A DNA stretch of 64,000 bases from Dyadobacter luteus (GTDB lineage: Bacteria; Bacteroidota; Bacteroidia; Cytophagales; Spirosomataceae), in assembly GCF_003383615.1 (NCBI RefSeq), contig NZ_QNUL01000033.1, positions 1 through 64,000 of the forward strand, read 5' to 3'. The notes under the pieces are model-generated. The model did no database searches. It saw only the letters and a program-made list of their open reading frames with translations, and was not told the DNA's origin. Shown here piece after piece: positions 43,714 through 52,779 of this stretch; the first letter of the stretch is position 1, and each line of letters opens with the position of its first letter. Made by a program: the position numbers and the translations under genes.

Positions 43714-45270
43714 ATGAGCAATCTTTTCCGTGAAAACCTGCGACAACTCAGAGGACATCCCTCGGTAGAAGTACCGACGGACGACGTATTTAAACTGCCT
43801 GAAAAAGTGCTCCAGTTTGGTACGGGTGCATTCTTAAGAGGCTTGTCCGACTATTACATCGATAAAGCAAATCGTGAAGGTTTGTTTAACGGACGAATTG
43901 TGATCGTTAAGTCTACAGATGAAGGCGATCTCAAAGCCTTCGACAGACAGGATAACCTTTACACGATTTGTAGTCGTGGAATTAAAGATGGCAGGCTGGC
44001 TGAAGAAAACGTCATTTGTTCTGCGATTAGCAGGGTGCTTTCTGCCCGAACACAATGGTCGCTTGTACTTGATCTCGCACGAAACCCTGCAATCAGTGTC
44101 GTTATTTCCAATACTACCGAACTGGGTATACAGCTTTCGCCGGACGATATTTACCAATGGCCTCCACTCTCCTACCCGGGAAAACTGCTGGCATTTTTGT
44201 ATGCCCGTTTCGTAGCATTCAGCGGTAGTCCGGATCATGGACTGGTGATCGTACCAACCGAGCTGATATCAGAAAATGGCTCCAAATTAGAGTCGATTGT
44301 GCTTGAACTGGCGCATCGCAACGGCCTCGAAAGTAACTTTATCGACTGGCTGGAACAGCATAATTCTTTCTGTAACTCCCTGGTAGACCGCATCGTACCC
44401 GGAAAGCCTGATGCTGTAACCAGAAAAGAAATTGAAGAAGAACTGGGTTATCAGGATGAGCTTTTGATCACCACAGAAATGTATAATCTTTGGGCTATTG
44501 AAGGCGACGAACGAGTGAAAGAAGTACTTTCCTTTGCACTGGCAGATGAAGGCGTTGTAATCCAGCCGGATATCAGTGTATATCGGGAAATGAAACTCAG
44601 GATTCTGAACGGAGCTCATACACTTGGCGGCGGACTGGCACATTTGTGTGGTTTCACTTCGGTACTCGAAGCGATGGAAGATCCTTATTTTTCAGATTTC
44701 CTGAGCACTTTGCTAGAGAACGAAATTTCACCTTCTCTCTCCTATCCTACCGACCCAGAAACCGCACCGGCATTCAGCAAATTGGTAATAGATCGTTTCA
44801 GAAATCCTCATATCGACCACAAATGGCTGAATATCACATCGAATTATTCTGCCAAACTGCTTTCACGGGTAATGCCATCTTTTGAAAGTTTTCAACAACT
44901 TTTTGGCAAAAATCCTGAATACATCACGTTCGGACTGGCAGCTTATATCTATTTCATGAAACCTACCCGAAAGGACGGAGATAATTTTTACGGGTTGAGC
45001 AATGGAAAACCCTATCTTATTCAGGATCCTAAGGCTGCTTACTTTCACCAGAAATGGCAAATCAAATCACTGCCTGATATGGTCGATGTTATTCTGAAGG
45101 ATGCCGCCATCTGGGGAAAAGATCTTTCAAAAGCAGGGGCAACCAAAGAGAGTGTCGTCCTCTATCTGGAATGGATACGTGAGCAGGGAGCTATGGAGGC
45201 TTTGAGATCATTCCGAACTCATATTTACAAGACCCGAATTAACCATCCTGCCTTTCCGGACAGGGTTTAA
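43714..45270 (+). CDS. uxaB: tagaturonate reductase (altronate oxidoreductase)
   Basis: NADH-dependent reduction of D-tagaturonate to D-altronate in galacturonate breakdown. 518 residues from ATG 43714 (a GTG lies two codons upstream); somewhat longer than the E. coli enzyme. Polyol-dehydrogenase family: N-terminal Rossmann start VLQFGTGAFLRGL (about 31-43), VIVKSTDEGD, NTTELGIQL near 130, and the C-terminal substrate-site motif YREMKLRILNGAHTLGGGL. Related fructuronate and mannitol dehydrogenases share the fold; pectin context favours tagaturonate. Its supply (uxaC) and next step (uxaA) are not in this window. Confidence 0.92.
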   Translation: MSNLFRENLRQLRGHPSVEVPTDDVFKLPEKVLQFGTGAFLRGLSDYYIDKANREGLFNGRIVIVKSTDEGDLKAFDRQDNLYTICSRGIKDGRLAEENVICSAISRVLSARTQWSLVLDLARNPAISVVISNTTELGIQLSPDDIYQWPPLSYPGKLLAFLYARFVAFSGSPDHGLVIVPTELISENGSKLESIVLELAHRNGLESNFIDWLEQHNSFCNSLVDRIVPGKPDAVTRKEIEEELGYQDELLITTEMYNLWAIEGDERVKEVLSFALADEGVVIQPDISVYREMKLRILNGAHTLGGGLAHLCGFTSVLEAMEDPYFSDFLSTLLENEISPSLSYPTDPETAPAFSKLVIDRFRNPHIDHKWLNITSNYSAKLLSRVMPSFESFQQLFGKNPEYITFGLAAYIYFMKPTRKDGDNFYGLSNGKPYLIQDPKAAYFHQKWQIKSLPDMVDVILKDAAIWGKDLSKAGATKESVVLYLEWIREQGAMEALRSFRTHIYKTRINHPAFPDRV

Positions 45271-45306
45271 AATCTATTACTCATTCTTTAATCTCAATTG
45301 CATTAC

Positions 45307-46587
45307 ATGGAAACCCAAATGACGAAATACCGCTGGCGAGTTGTGGCGCTTCTTTTCGCTGCAACAACAATCAATTATCTCGACCGGCAGGTACTCGGCT
45401 TGTTAAAACCGACTCTTGAAGCAGAATTTGCCTGGACAGAGTCTGATTTCAGTCATATCGTAATGGCTTTCCAAGCTGCGTACGCTATCTCTCTGATCGG
45501 TTTTGGAGCAATTATTGACAGAATCGGTACAAAATTAGGATACATTATTTCGGTGGTGGTATGGAGTATAGCCGCGGTGCTCCACGCCTTTGCCACCGGT
45601 ACATTCAGTTTTGGTTTCATGCGTGCTTTGCTGGGACTTGGAGAAGCAGGTAACTTTCCGGTTGCGATTAAGGCTACAGCCGAGTGGTTCCCTAAGAAAG
45701 AACGTGCACTGGCTACCGGAATTTTCAATTCTGGTGCTAATATCGGAGCGGTAGTAGCGCCCATTATGGTTCCCTGGATTCTTGGCGCCTATGGCTGGGA
45801 AGAAGCATTTCTGATCACGGGAGCTGTAGGTTTTGTATGGCTGTTTTTCTGGATCAAATATTACGAGATACCCCAGAAACAACCACGTGCCAACGCCGCT
45901 GAAATTGAGTACATTCTTAGCGATAACGAAGTCGATACAAGCAAAGAAGCTCCTGTAAAATGGCTTGACCTTTTCAAAGTGCGCCAGACATGGGCTTTCG
46001 TTTTCGGAAAAATGCTTACCGACCCTATCTGGTGGTTTTTCCTCTACTGGTTGCCTTCTTATTTCGCAGAAGCTTTCAAACTTGATTTGTCAAAGCCAAG
46101 TCTTGAACTCGTAATCGTTTACACTGCCACCACGATCGGTAGCATCGGCGGAGGGTATCTTTCCGGATATCTGATTAACAAAGGATGGCCGATTTTCCGT
46201 GCAAGAAAAACTTCAATGTTTATATTTGCCCTACTTGTGATGCCGATTATGCTGGCACAGTACACCACAAATATCTGGCAGGCAGTATTCCTGATCAGTT
46301 TGGCGGCGGCGGCTCACCAGGCGTGGAGTGCTAATATTTTCACCACGGCATCCGATATGTTCCCTAAAAAGGCAGTGAGTTCTGTAGTAGGTATTGGTGG
46401 CATGGCTGGTTCAGTGGGTGGTATTTTGTTCCCGTTGACAGTTGGTATCATTCTTGACAATTACAAAGCCTTGGGTAATATAGGAGCTGGATACAATATT
46501 ATTTTCATCATTTGCGGCTGTGCTTATTTACTTGCCTGGCTGGTGATGCATCTCTTTGCACCGAAGATGGAGCAGGTGAAAATCTAG
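45307..46587 (+). CDS. MFS hexuronate transporter (ExuT-like)
   Basis: 426 residues from ATG 45307, with 12 predicted membrane helices. The anion:cation symporter subfamily pattern is present: TTINYLDRQVLGLLKPTLEAE at helix 1 (key residues NYLDRQ), FGAIIDRIGTKLGY in loop 2-3, LGLGEAGNFPVAIKATAEWF in helix 4, FNSGANIGAVVAPIMVPW in helix 5, and SSVVGIGGMAGSVGGILFP near helix 10. Brings galacturonate or related hexuronates across the inner membrane. It lies 36 bases after uxaB. The stop codon TAG is also the first triplet of a heptamer repeat tract. The symbol exuT is likely but the exact substrate is inferred. Confidence 0.9.
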   Translation: METQMTKYRWRVVALLFAATTINYLDRQVLGLLKPTLEAEFAWTESDFSHIVMAFQAAYAISLIGFGAIIDRIGTKLGYIISVVVWSIAAVLHAFATGTFSFGFMRALLGLGEAGNFPVAIKATAEWFPKKERALATGIFNSGANIGAVVAPIMVPWILGAYGWEEAFLITGAVGFVWLFFWIKYYEIPQKQPRANAAEIEYILSDNEVDTSKEAPVKWLDLFKVRQTWAFVFGKMLTDPIWWFFLYWLPSYFAEAFKLDLSKPSLELVIVYTATTIGSIGGGYLSGYLINKGWPIFRARKTSMFIFALLVMPIMLAQYTTNIWQAVFLISLAAAAHQAWSANIFTTASDMFPKKAVSSVVGIGGMAGSVGGILFPLTVGIILDNYKALGNIGAGYNIIFIICGCAYLLAWLVMHLFAPKMEQVKI

Positions 46588-46661
46588 CTGTTAGCTGTTA
46601 GCTGTTAGCTGTTAGCTGTTAGCTGTTAGCTGTTAGCTGTTAGCTGTTAGCTGTTAGCTGT
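46585..46661 (+). repeat. tandem heptamer repeat, 11 copies of TAGCTGT
   Basis: Eleven perfect copies of TAGCTGT fill 46585-46661. The first TAG is the stop codon of the transporter gene. Each unit carries a TAG; with period 7 the stop appears in every frame. Likely a slippage-prone tract whose copy number varies between strains. Confidence 0.95.
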
Positions 46662-46709
46662 TAAGAAAAGGCTTTTGTAAATTCATTCGTTCAATCATAA
46701 CCTATAAAA

Positions 46710-47144
46710 ATGAAAAAGACATTTCTGACTATTCTGTTTCTGGCGGTAATTCAACTGGTATCTTTTGCCCAGAGTGCTGACGAAAAGGCAGTAGCTGCAG
46801 CAGTAGAGAAACTGAAGATTGCTATCGTGGAGGCCAATGAGGCTGAATTGAATAAAATTACGTCCCCGAAATTGACCTACGGACATAGCAATGGCTTACT
46901 GGAAGACCAAAAGGAGTTTGTTCGTGCAATTGTCAGTGATGAATCGAATTTTACAAAAATTGACCTGAGTGAGCAAACGATTACAATCTCAGGCGATGTT
47001 GCGTTAGTTCGCCACAAACTGATCGGTGAAACGCATAACAAAGGTAAAGAGCCGGGAACAGTACGGCTTGGAGTTTTATTGGTATTTCAGAAAACCAAAG
47101 GCAGCTGGCTTCTGGTAGGCCGTCAGGCATTTAAGTTGCCCTAA
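46710..47144 (+). CDS. exported SnoaL/NTF2-like protein (DUF4440 type)
   Basis: 144 residues with a signal peptide (MKKTFLTILFLAVIQLVSFAQ). The mature part is a small alpha+beta barrel of the NTF2-like/DUF4440 group: helix AVAAAVEKLKIAIVEANEAEL, then LTYGHSNGLLEDQKEFVRAI, IDLSEQTITISGDVALVRHKL and LGVLLVFQKTKGSWLLVGRQA. Such proteins have varied or unknown roles. It follows the pectin transporter, but there is no clear tie and it is followed by its own terminator. Confidence 0.87.
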   Translation: MKKTFLTILFLAVIQLVSFAQSADEKAVAAAVEKLKIAIVEANEAELNKITSPKLTYGHSNGLLEDQKEFVRAIVSDESNFTKIDLSEQTITISGDVALVRHKLIGETHNKGKEPGTVRLGVLLVFQKTKGSWLLVGRQAFKLP

Positions 47145-47164
47145 TAATTTGATTACCTATATTC

Positions 47165-47195
47165 ACAAACCGGTTCATTGAGCCGGTTTGTTTTG
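47165..47195 (+). terminator. rho-independent terminator
   Basis: ACAAACCGG (47165-47173) pairs with CCGGTTTGT (47183-47191), then a T-rich stretch. Ends the NTF2-like gene. Confidence 0.85.
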
Positions 47196-47278
47196 TTTAC
47201 ATCCAATCCAGAACTTATAAAAAAACAGTTAAGGTATACAACCATTTGTTCACTTCGTGACTCTATCTTTCGTGGGTC

Positions 47279-47286
47279 TATCTTTG
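47279..47286 (+). promoter_or_regulatory. -7 promoter element TATCTTTG
   Basis: Perfect TAnnTTTG match 8 bases before ATG 47295; a near copy TATCTTTC lies 15 bases upstream (47264-47271). Gives a very short leader or points to ATG 47298. Confidence 0.5.
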
Positions 47287-47294
47287 AACTTTAC

Positions 47295-47723
47295 ATGATG
47301 AAACGATATACTATACCGTCTTTGCTTTTATTTGTTGGTTTATCAGGGTGTGAAAATTTACAGCTTAAGGATAATTGCGAACAGTTATCGGAGATTTTAA
47401 CTTCATCAGAATGTTATGACGCGTCAAAGGGGCTGATGCTGACTGCACTGCATGCCCGGGAAAACCGACGTATCAGTTGGGCAATTTCATTTCAGAAAGA
47501 TACACTCGACAATACTTTATATGAAACCTTTATGACTATCTCTGATTCACGGAGCGTTGTCATTCCGGATAGTATATTAAAGGATTATCGTTTCATTTAC
47601 GTAGGATACGTAGGAACAACACGTTGCAACTCGCCACTTGCCTATACCTTCGAATTACGATCTTCACCAGATTCAACCTGTAAGACGTGGCATTTTACTT
47701 CGAAGTTTGTTAAGGGAGATTAA
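47295..47723 (+). CDS. hypothetical small lipoprotein
   Basis: 142 residues from ATG 47295. Lipoprotein signal MKRYTIPSLLLFVGLSGCEN (Cys near 18). Mature part unassigned; it holds several Cys (NCEQL, SECYDAS, TTRCNSP, STCKTW) that may pair in the periplasm. The frame is open upstream to 47178, but that extension crosses a terminator hairpin and a promoter, so the later start is used. Confidence 0.7.
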   Translation: MMKRYTIPSLLLFVGLSGCENLQLKDNCEQLSEILTSSECYDASKGLMLTALHARENRRISWAISFQKDTLDNTLYETFMTISDSRSVVIPDSILKDYRFIYVGYVGTTRCNSPLAYTFELRSSPDSTCKTWHFTSKFVKGD

Positions 47724-47762
47724 GGCTATTGTATATACTCCGGAATATGGAAGTAGAAATAA

Positions 47763-48308
47763 TCAATTCCCTTTAAAATACGAAACCACGCCAGTATAGT
47801 GTCCATTCAACTTTTTACCTGTATCATCTACAGCGTCAAAGTCGATTTTGTACGTATCGCCATTTCTATTCACAATCACTTTTCCGGCAATCAGTTTATT
47901 TTCATTCCCGGTTTTGGTGGTATAATTTACATTGAAGACAGTATAAGCATTCCCAAAGGTTTCCGGATTGGCAGTATCAAAGCCATCAAACTGATAAGTA
48001 CCCGGTACCAACTCCCGCTCCGAACTGCTGAACATGGAAAAACTGAGTAAATGTCCTTTACCAACCAGTGAGTCGGGAACTTCATTTCGCCCTGCAATCG
48101 AGACATCCGGAGACATCAGATAAAGATGCAGGCTATAGCCTGAGTCACCTTCATTCATTTTACCATAACCCACCAGCGCAGCTTTGTCCAGCTCATACGA
48201 CAGTCCTTCTTTCAGAATCTGGTTACGGGGTTCTATATCTTTATTCTTACAGCCACTAAAGAAAATAAGAACAGAAATCAATAAAAGAAACGGACTGGTA
48301 AAACGCAT
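47763..48308 (-). CDS. hypothetical lipoprotein
   Basis: 181 residues, family not recognised. Lipoprotein signal MRFTSPFLLLISVLIFFSGC (Cys 20). The remainder is beta-rich with Gly/Asn turns (SLHLYLMSPDVSIAGRNEV, ELVPGTYQFDGFD, KVIVNRNGDTYKIDFDAVDD, KKLNGHYTGVVSYF). The last pattern (DGxxYKIDFDxxDDxGKKLxGxYxG) resembles the C-terminus of many Bacteroidota surface lipoproteins of unknown function. It converges on the previous lipoprotein gene. Confidence 0.8.
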   Translation of the reverse strand: MRFTSPFLLLISVLIFFSGCKNKDIEPRNQILKEGLSYELDKAALVGYGKMNEGDSGYSLHLYLMSPDVSIAGRNEVPDSLVGKGHLLSFSMFSSSERELVPGTYQFDGFDTANPETFGNAYTVFNVNYTTKTGNENKLIAGKVIVNRNGDTYKIDFDAVDDTGKKLNGHYTGVVSYFKGN

Positions 48309-48347
48309 AAACTGCTGTCGGATCGTGCTATTTTTTGACTAAAAACG

Positions 48348-48396
48348 AACAGCATCCGGCCCGATCAGTCTTTCAATTCTGAGGCCGGATGCTGTT
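48348..48396 (-). terminator. terminator of the ATP-grasp gene
   Basis: AACAGCATCCGGC (48348-48360) pairs perfectly with GCCGGATGCTGTT (48384-48396). On the minus strand it is followed after two bases by TTTTT. Confidence 0.75.
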
Positions 48397-48450
48397 TCAA
48401 TACAAAAATGCTCCAAATATTAGAGTTGACCGCGAGAGTCAGGTAAAATA

Positions 48451-49665
48451 TTAATGTGTCGGCTTTTTCTGAGCAGGCGCCGAAGCGTGATACTTCTTCT
48501 GAATAATACCGGCGTAGTTATCCAGCAACTCCATCACCCTTTCCCTGCTTTTCGCCCTCACCACCAAACCTATATGGTAAGGTTCATCCATCCGCCATAC
48601 AATTTCAGGATCACTGAATGGCGACAAATCAGGGTATTCCTGCTTTGTAAGTGATATGATAATGCCCGAATAATCCTTTCGTACCGGAGGTAGTTTATAC
48701 CCCTCACCTCTTGCTTCTGCGGTTTCCATCTTAGCCCATTCTCTCCATAGATTAATGCCTGAAGAGGCATCTACCATTTCAGAAAGATGTGCTCCTCCCA
48801 CCCTTGAAGAAGTTTCCAGAAAATAATATTTACCATCGTCGTGGCAACGGATCACCTCCGTGTGCGATGCACTATGCCTTAGTCCAAATGCTTTGAGCAA
48901 ATCCACCGCCAATGTTTCCAGCGCATGTTCTTCTGATGAGTCAAACGGTACGGTTACCGATCTGAAAATTCCTCCGCCATGTGCGACATCAAAGGGTGGC
49001 GACAAATACTTACTGCTCCAAAGAAAAATAACTCTGCTATTGTAAGAAATGGAGTCAACGTGATATACATCTCCAGGCTTAAATTGCTCTACAAGATACG
49101 CATGCCGGTTATCTCCCAGGCTATGAATAGTTTCCCAAAGTTCTTCGGCATTATGCATTTTTTTTATACCTGTAGCTGATGCTTCAGACCTTGGCTTGAT
49201 CATCCAGGGGCCCGGGTATTTTTCAATAAATGTATTAATCTGCTCGTCGTTGAAAAGAGCTGAAAACCCCGGAACCAGTATACCCGATTCAGCAGCTTTT
49301 GTCCGCATAGCCAGTTTATCTCTGAAATACCGTGCTGTCGTTTGCCCCATACCCGGTATCCGGAAATATTCTCTCAGATGAGCTGCTTTTTCAACATCAA
49401 AGTCATCCAATGCCACAATCCTGTCTACAGGCCGGCTTCTCATCACATAGGCCAGGCCAGTAATGATGTCATCCATATTGTAGCTACCATTTTCCTGCTC
49501 TTCTATGTAGAAGAATTCATCGACACTTTCTCTTGCCCAGGGTTTGTGCTCCAGTTTTTTAGCAGTGAGCAGAAAAACAGTGTTACCGGCACTTTTACAG
49601 GCTTTCAGGAAGTCATTCCCTTTAAAAAATGTCGAGATGCAAAGGAAGGTCAAAGTGTGGCTCAT
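48451..49665 (-). CDS. ATP-grasp domain ligase, substrate unknown
   Basis: 404 residues. N-terminal preATP-grasp domain about 1-110 (LTFLCISTFFKGNDFLKACK, RIVALDDFDVEKAAHLRE). ATP-grasp core about 110-310: PGPWMIKPRSEASATGIKKM holds the ATP-binding Lys, YLVEQFKPGDVYHVDSI follows, and FLETSSRVGGAHLSEMV carries the Glu and Arg of the Mg/ATP site. It joins a carboxylate to an amine or other nucleophile by an acyl-phosphate. The group includes carnosine-synthase-like and dapdiamide-type ligases, but no biosynthetic neighbours point to a product. Monocistronic. Confidence 0.88.
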   Translation of the reverse strand: MSHTLTFLCISTFFKGNDFLKACKSAGNTVFLLTAKKLEHKPWARESVDEFFYIEEQENGSYNMDDIITGLAYVMRSRPVDRIVALDDFDVEKAAHLREYFRIPGMGQTTARYFRDKLAMRTKAAESGILVPGFSALFNDEQINTFIEKYPGPWMIKPRSEASATGIKKMHNAEELWETIHSLGDNRHAYLVEQFKPGDVYHVDSISYNSRVIFLWSSKYLSPPFDVAHGGGIFRSVTVPFDSSEEHALETLAVDLLKAFGLRHSASHTEVIRCHDDGKYYFLETSSRVGGAHLSEMVDASSGINLWREWAKMETAEARGEGYKLPPVRKDYSGIIISLTKQEYPDLSPFSDPEIVWRMDEPYHIGLVVRAKSRERVMELLDNYAGIIQKKYHASAPAQKKPTH

Positions 49666-49806
49666 ATAGTTGCGAATCGGTGAATAATGACATCAACTGT
49701 TTTTTCTCTCAGCTCATGCTTATTTTCTCAAATTCAACAAAAACTACCAGATACGCAAGCAAGAAGCCACATATTATACTGAATTAATATTCAGAAAACA
49801 TTGAAG

Positions 49807-51210
49807 CTAGTTCCTCGCCGTCAGCGTATACAGGAACGCTCTCAGCAACCTTACACCATAAGCAGTTCCCGCTCTGCCGGGAGCAAATTCATTATCCCCA
49901 AATACGGTTCCCGCTATATCCAGATGGGCCCATGCCCCATGTGAAGCCGTAAATACTTCCAGAAACTTAGCAGCTACAATAGCTCCTGCCAATGGTTTTC
50001 CGTGGTAATTTTTAAGATCAGCTATATCCGACGAGATTTCCTCTTTGTACTCATCCCACACGGGCAGTCTCCACAACCTTTCACCTGTTTTTTCACCAGC
50101 GAGAGTCAGCTCACGCGCCAGATCATCGTTGGGCGTAAACAAACCTGCTGCCTCATATCCTAAAGTCTGGATGACGCTACCCGTCAAAGTTGCGAGGTCA
50201 ATCAAAATATCCGGACTAAAATGCTTTACAGCATAAGCCAGGCCATCAGCAAGGATTAACCTGCCCTCTGCATCGGTATCAATTACTTCAATGGTTTTCC
50301 CGGCATACGATCCTATCACATCTCCCGGCTTCATTGCTGACCCATCTACACTGTTCTCAGTAGAAGGAATAATGCCAATCACCCGAACCGGTATCTGAAG
50401 CTGTGCTACTAACTCAACAATCCCTAATACGGCACCAGCCCCTCCCATGTCACTCTTCATCAGATGCATGTTGGCCGACGGTTTAATCGAAATACCGCCA
50501 GTATCAAATGTGACGCCTTTGCCCACAAACGCAACTGTTTTTTCATAATGAGGCGGCTTATAATCCGTAACAATCATCACAGGTGGAACATCACTTCCCT
50601 TACTCACTGCCAGCAAAGCATGCATGCCCATTTGTTGCAGATCTTTCTTGTCAAGGATTGTAACACCATAGTGATTGGCCTCACCAGAGTCCACTGCCCA
50701 TTGCCCTAATGTTTGCGGCGTCTTGTAATTGGCAGGCGCATTCATCAGATCCATAATCCGTACTTGTACAGCGGCTGTTTTTTGAGCAAGATCAATGGCA
50801 CGACCTGTTTCTTCTGAATCCTGTTCGCTCCATATATCAAGTTGTCCTTTTACACCAAAAAAAGGGCTTGGTAATTTAGGTTCAGACTTGTACAACTGTA
50901 AGTTGTAACCTGCCAATAAAATGCCGTTGACCGCAAGTTCTATCTCTTCAATTGAAAATATCCTCGCATCCAGGATAATATGAGCGGGCCACCTGTCTTT
51001 TCTCTTGAAAAATAAGGAACGGAATACCTTCAGCAGGTTAGGCAGCTTTAAGTCTTTTCCCAATCCCAGCCAAAGCTCCTGAGAGGAATACCACCATATT
51101 TCACCTTTTTCAGCCCTGAACATCGACTGATTGGAAGGCTCCTGCCCTTCTCTGAAAACCTTTATTATAAGTGTATCTTCCTCTGTATGATTTACCTGAC
51201 GAATGATCAT
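49807..51210 (-). CDS. leucyl aminopeptidase family protein (M17)
   Basis: Cytosolic two-metal aminopeptidase that removes N-terminal residues from peptides. 467 residues from ATG 51210; the frame runs open to 51288, but the -7 box TAGCTTTG at 51238-51245 makes the later start right. Metal and active-site motifs: VGKGVTFDTGGISIKPS (catalytic Lys), MKSDMGGAGAVLG, and DTDAEGRLILADGLAYA (the family NTDAEGR signature with Asp for Asn). The C-terminus has GAWAHLDIAGT. N-terminal domain is divergent, as is usual. Confidence 0.93.
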   Translation of the reverse strand: MIIRQVNHTEEDTLIIKVFREGQEPSNQSMFRAEKGEIWWYSSQELWLGLGKDLKLPNLLKVFRSLFFKRKDRWPAHIILDARIFSIEEIELAVNGILLAGYNLQLYKSEPKLPSPFFGVKGQLDIWSEQDSEETGRAIDLAQKTAAVQVRIMDLMNAPANYKTPQTLGQWAVDSGEANHYGVTILDKKDLQQMGMHALLAVSKGSDVPPVMIVTDYKPPHYEKTVAFVGKGVTFDTGGISIKPSANMHLMKSDMGGAGAVLGIVELVAQLQIPVRVIGIIPSTENSVDGSAMKPGDVIGSYAGKTIEVIDTDAEGRLILADGLAYAVKHFSPDILIDLATLTGSVIQTLGYEAAGLFTPNDDLARELTLAGEKTGERLWRLPVWDEYKEEISSDIADLKNYHGKPLAGAIVAAKFLEVFTASHGAWAHLDIAGTVFGDNEFAPGRAGTAYGVRLLRAFLYTLTARN

Positions 51211-51237
51211 TGTGTATCTTTTAGTTTCTGACAAAAC

Positions 51238-51245
51238 CAAAGCTA
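51238..51245 (-). promoter_or_regulatory. -7 promoter element TAGCTTTG of the M17 gene
   Basis: Minus-strand TAnnTTTG match 28 bases before ATG 51210, in the spacer shared with the divergent GH105 gene. Confidence 0.55.
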
Positions 51246-51390
51246 AAAATAGTGAAGGGATTTTTAGCTTATTTTTTTGCAAAGGCAACAGGTACAGCAG
51301 AATAATTCAGGAAGCAGGTGAGTACGTGACTGTGCATCACTTCTTTTTAAGCATATTTGTAAACCTTACAAAGACCCAAATTATACCTTT

Positions 51391-52779
51391 ATGCCGCTCA
51401 ATTATTTACCTAAAAATCATGTCGCTGCAAGTGCCCTACTATGTGGTTTACTTACATTTGGCAGCAACTGTTTTGCGCAACGCAACGAAACCAAAGCCAA
51501 CGATTCCAACACACCTTTGCACCTGCTGCAACCTGATTATCCGGTTCCTTATGGCATCGTAAAAAAGGAAAATATCATTAATGACCTTAACCGTATTCAT
51601 GGCTATCTGAGCAAGGTTACTCCCGCCGCTTTTGTCGATTCCAAGACAGGAAAGGCAGTGACAGATCTGACTAAAATTGACCAGAATACAGCTTTACAAA
51701 AAGGAGATTACCGTATTGTGAGCTACGAATGGGGCGTGACTTACGCTGCCATGCTGCTTGCAAGCAAAGTAACAGGAGATCCCAAATTCAAGGAATACTC
51801 CGATACACGACTGCAGTTCATCGCTGAATCCGTTCCATATTTCAAAAAAACGAGTCAGGAGCATGCTGACTGGGCCACTTCGGGTCCGTTACGCGGATTG
51901 GTAGACCCGCATGCGCTGGACGATTGCGGAGCGATGTGTGCCGCGATGATCAAAGCAACGCGTGATGGTAGCAAAGGAAACTTCCGACCGCTGATTGATA
52001 GCCATATTGATTACATTTTGAATAAAGAGCATAAGCTGAAAGACGGATCGCTGGCAAGAATGCGCCCTCAACCGAATACGATATGGCTCGACGACCTGTT
52101 TATGGCTGTACCCGCATTGGCTCAAATGGGAAAACTCACCGGTGAGAAAAAGTATTATGATGAAGCTGTAAAGCAGGTTTTACAGATTTCTGACAGAATG
52201 TTCAATAAAGAGAAGGGTGTATACATGCACGGTTGGGTAGAAGGCATGACCGAACATCCGCAGTTTCACTGGGCGCGCGCGAATGGCTGGGGAATCCTCA
52301 CAAAAGTGGAACTACTGGATGTACTTCCTGCAAACCATCCGGGTCGTCCAAAAATACTGGCACTATTGAAAGCACATGTCAAAGGGCTGGCTTCTTACCA
52401 GTCCGGTTCAGGATTCTGGCACCAATTGCTTGATCGAAATGATTCTTATCTGGAAACTTCGGCAACGGCAATTTATGCTTATTCTATTGCTAAGGCTATT
52501 AACAACGGCTGGATAGATGGGCTGACCTATGCACCCATGACGCTTCTTGCATGGAATGCGGTGTCGACCAAAATCAATAAGGAAGGACAAGTTGAAGGTA
52601 CCTGCGTAGGAACCGGAATGGGCTTTGATCCTGCATTTTACTACCACCGTCCTATCAGTCCGTATGCGGCACATGGCTACGGACCGGTTATCATGGCTGG
52701 TGCCGAAGTGATCACTTTATTGAACAACAAATCTTTTGAAATTAATGACAGCTCTGTTCAGTTACTTCAAAAAAAGTAA
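51391..52779 (+). CDS. GH105 unsaturated rhamnogalacturonyl hydrolase (second copy)
   Basis: 462 residues with a signal peptide (VAASALLCGLLTFGSNCFA). (Alpha/alpha)6 barrel of the YteR/YesR type: catalytic-Asp block TIWLDDLFMAVPALAQ (Asp 234-235), WARANGWGILTKVELLDVLP, GFWHQLLDRNDSYLETSATA, and a C-terminal CVGTGMGFDPAFYYHRP. Unlike the first GH105 gene it has no extra domain. TACCTTTA just at the start codon resembles a -7 box but leaves no room for a leader. Overlaps the next gene by 35 bases, so the two are coupled. Confidence 0.94.
   Translation: MPLNYLPKNHVAASALLCGLLTFGSNCFAQRNETKANDSNTPLHLLQPDYPVPYGIVKKENIINDLNRIHGYLSKVTPAAFVDSKTGKAVTDLTKIDQNTALQKGDYRIVSYEWGVTYAAMLLASKVTGDPKFKEYSDTRLQFIAESVPYFKKTSQEHADWATSGPLRGLVDPHALDDCGAMCAAMIKATRDGSKGNFRPLIDSHIDYILNKEHKLKDGSLARMRPQPNTIWLDDLFMAVPALAQMGKLTGEKKYYDEAVKQVLQISDRMFNKEKGVYMHGWVEGMTEHPQFHWARANGWGILTKVELLDVLPANHPGRPKILALLKAHVKGLASYQSGSGFWHQLLDRNDSYLETSATAIYAYSIAKAINNGWIDGLTYAPMTLLAWNAVSTKINKEGQVEGTCVGTGMGFDPAFYYHRPISPYAAHGYGPVIMAGAEVITLLNNKSFEINDSSVQLLQKK

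Noticed and set aside
46585..46661. CRISPR array
   Set aside because: The units are 7 bases, directly adjoining and without spacers; no cas genes are present.
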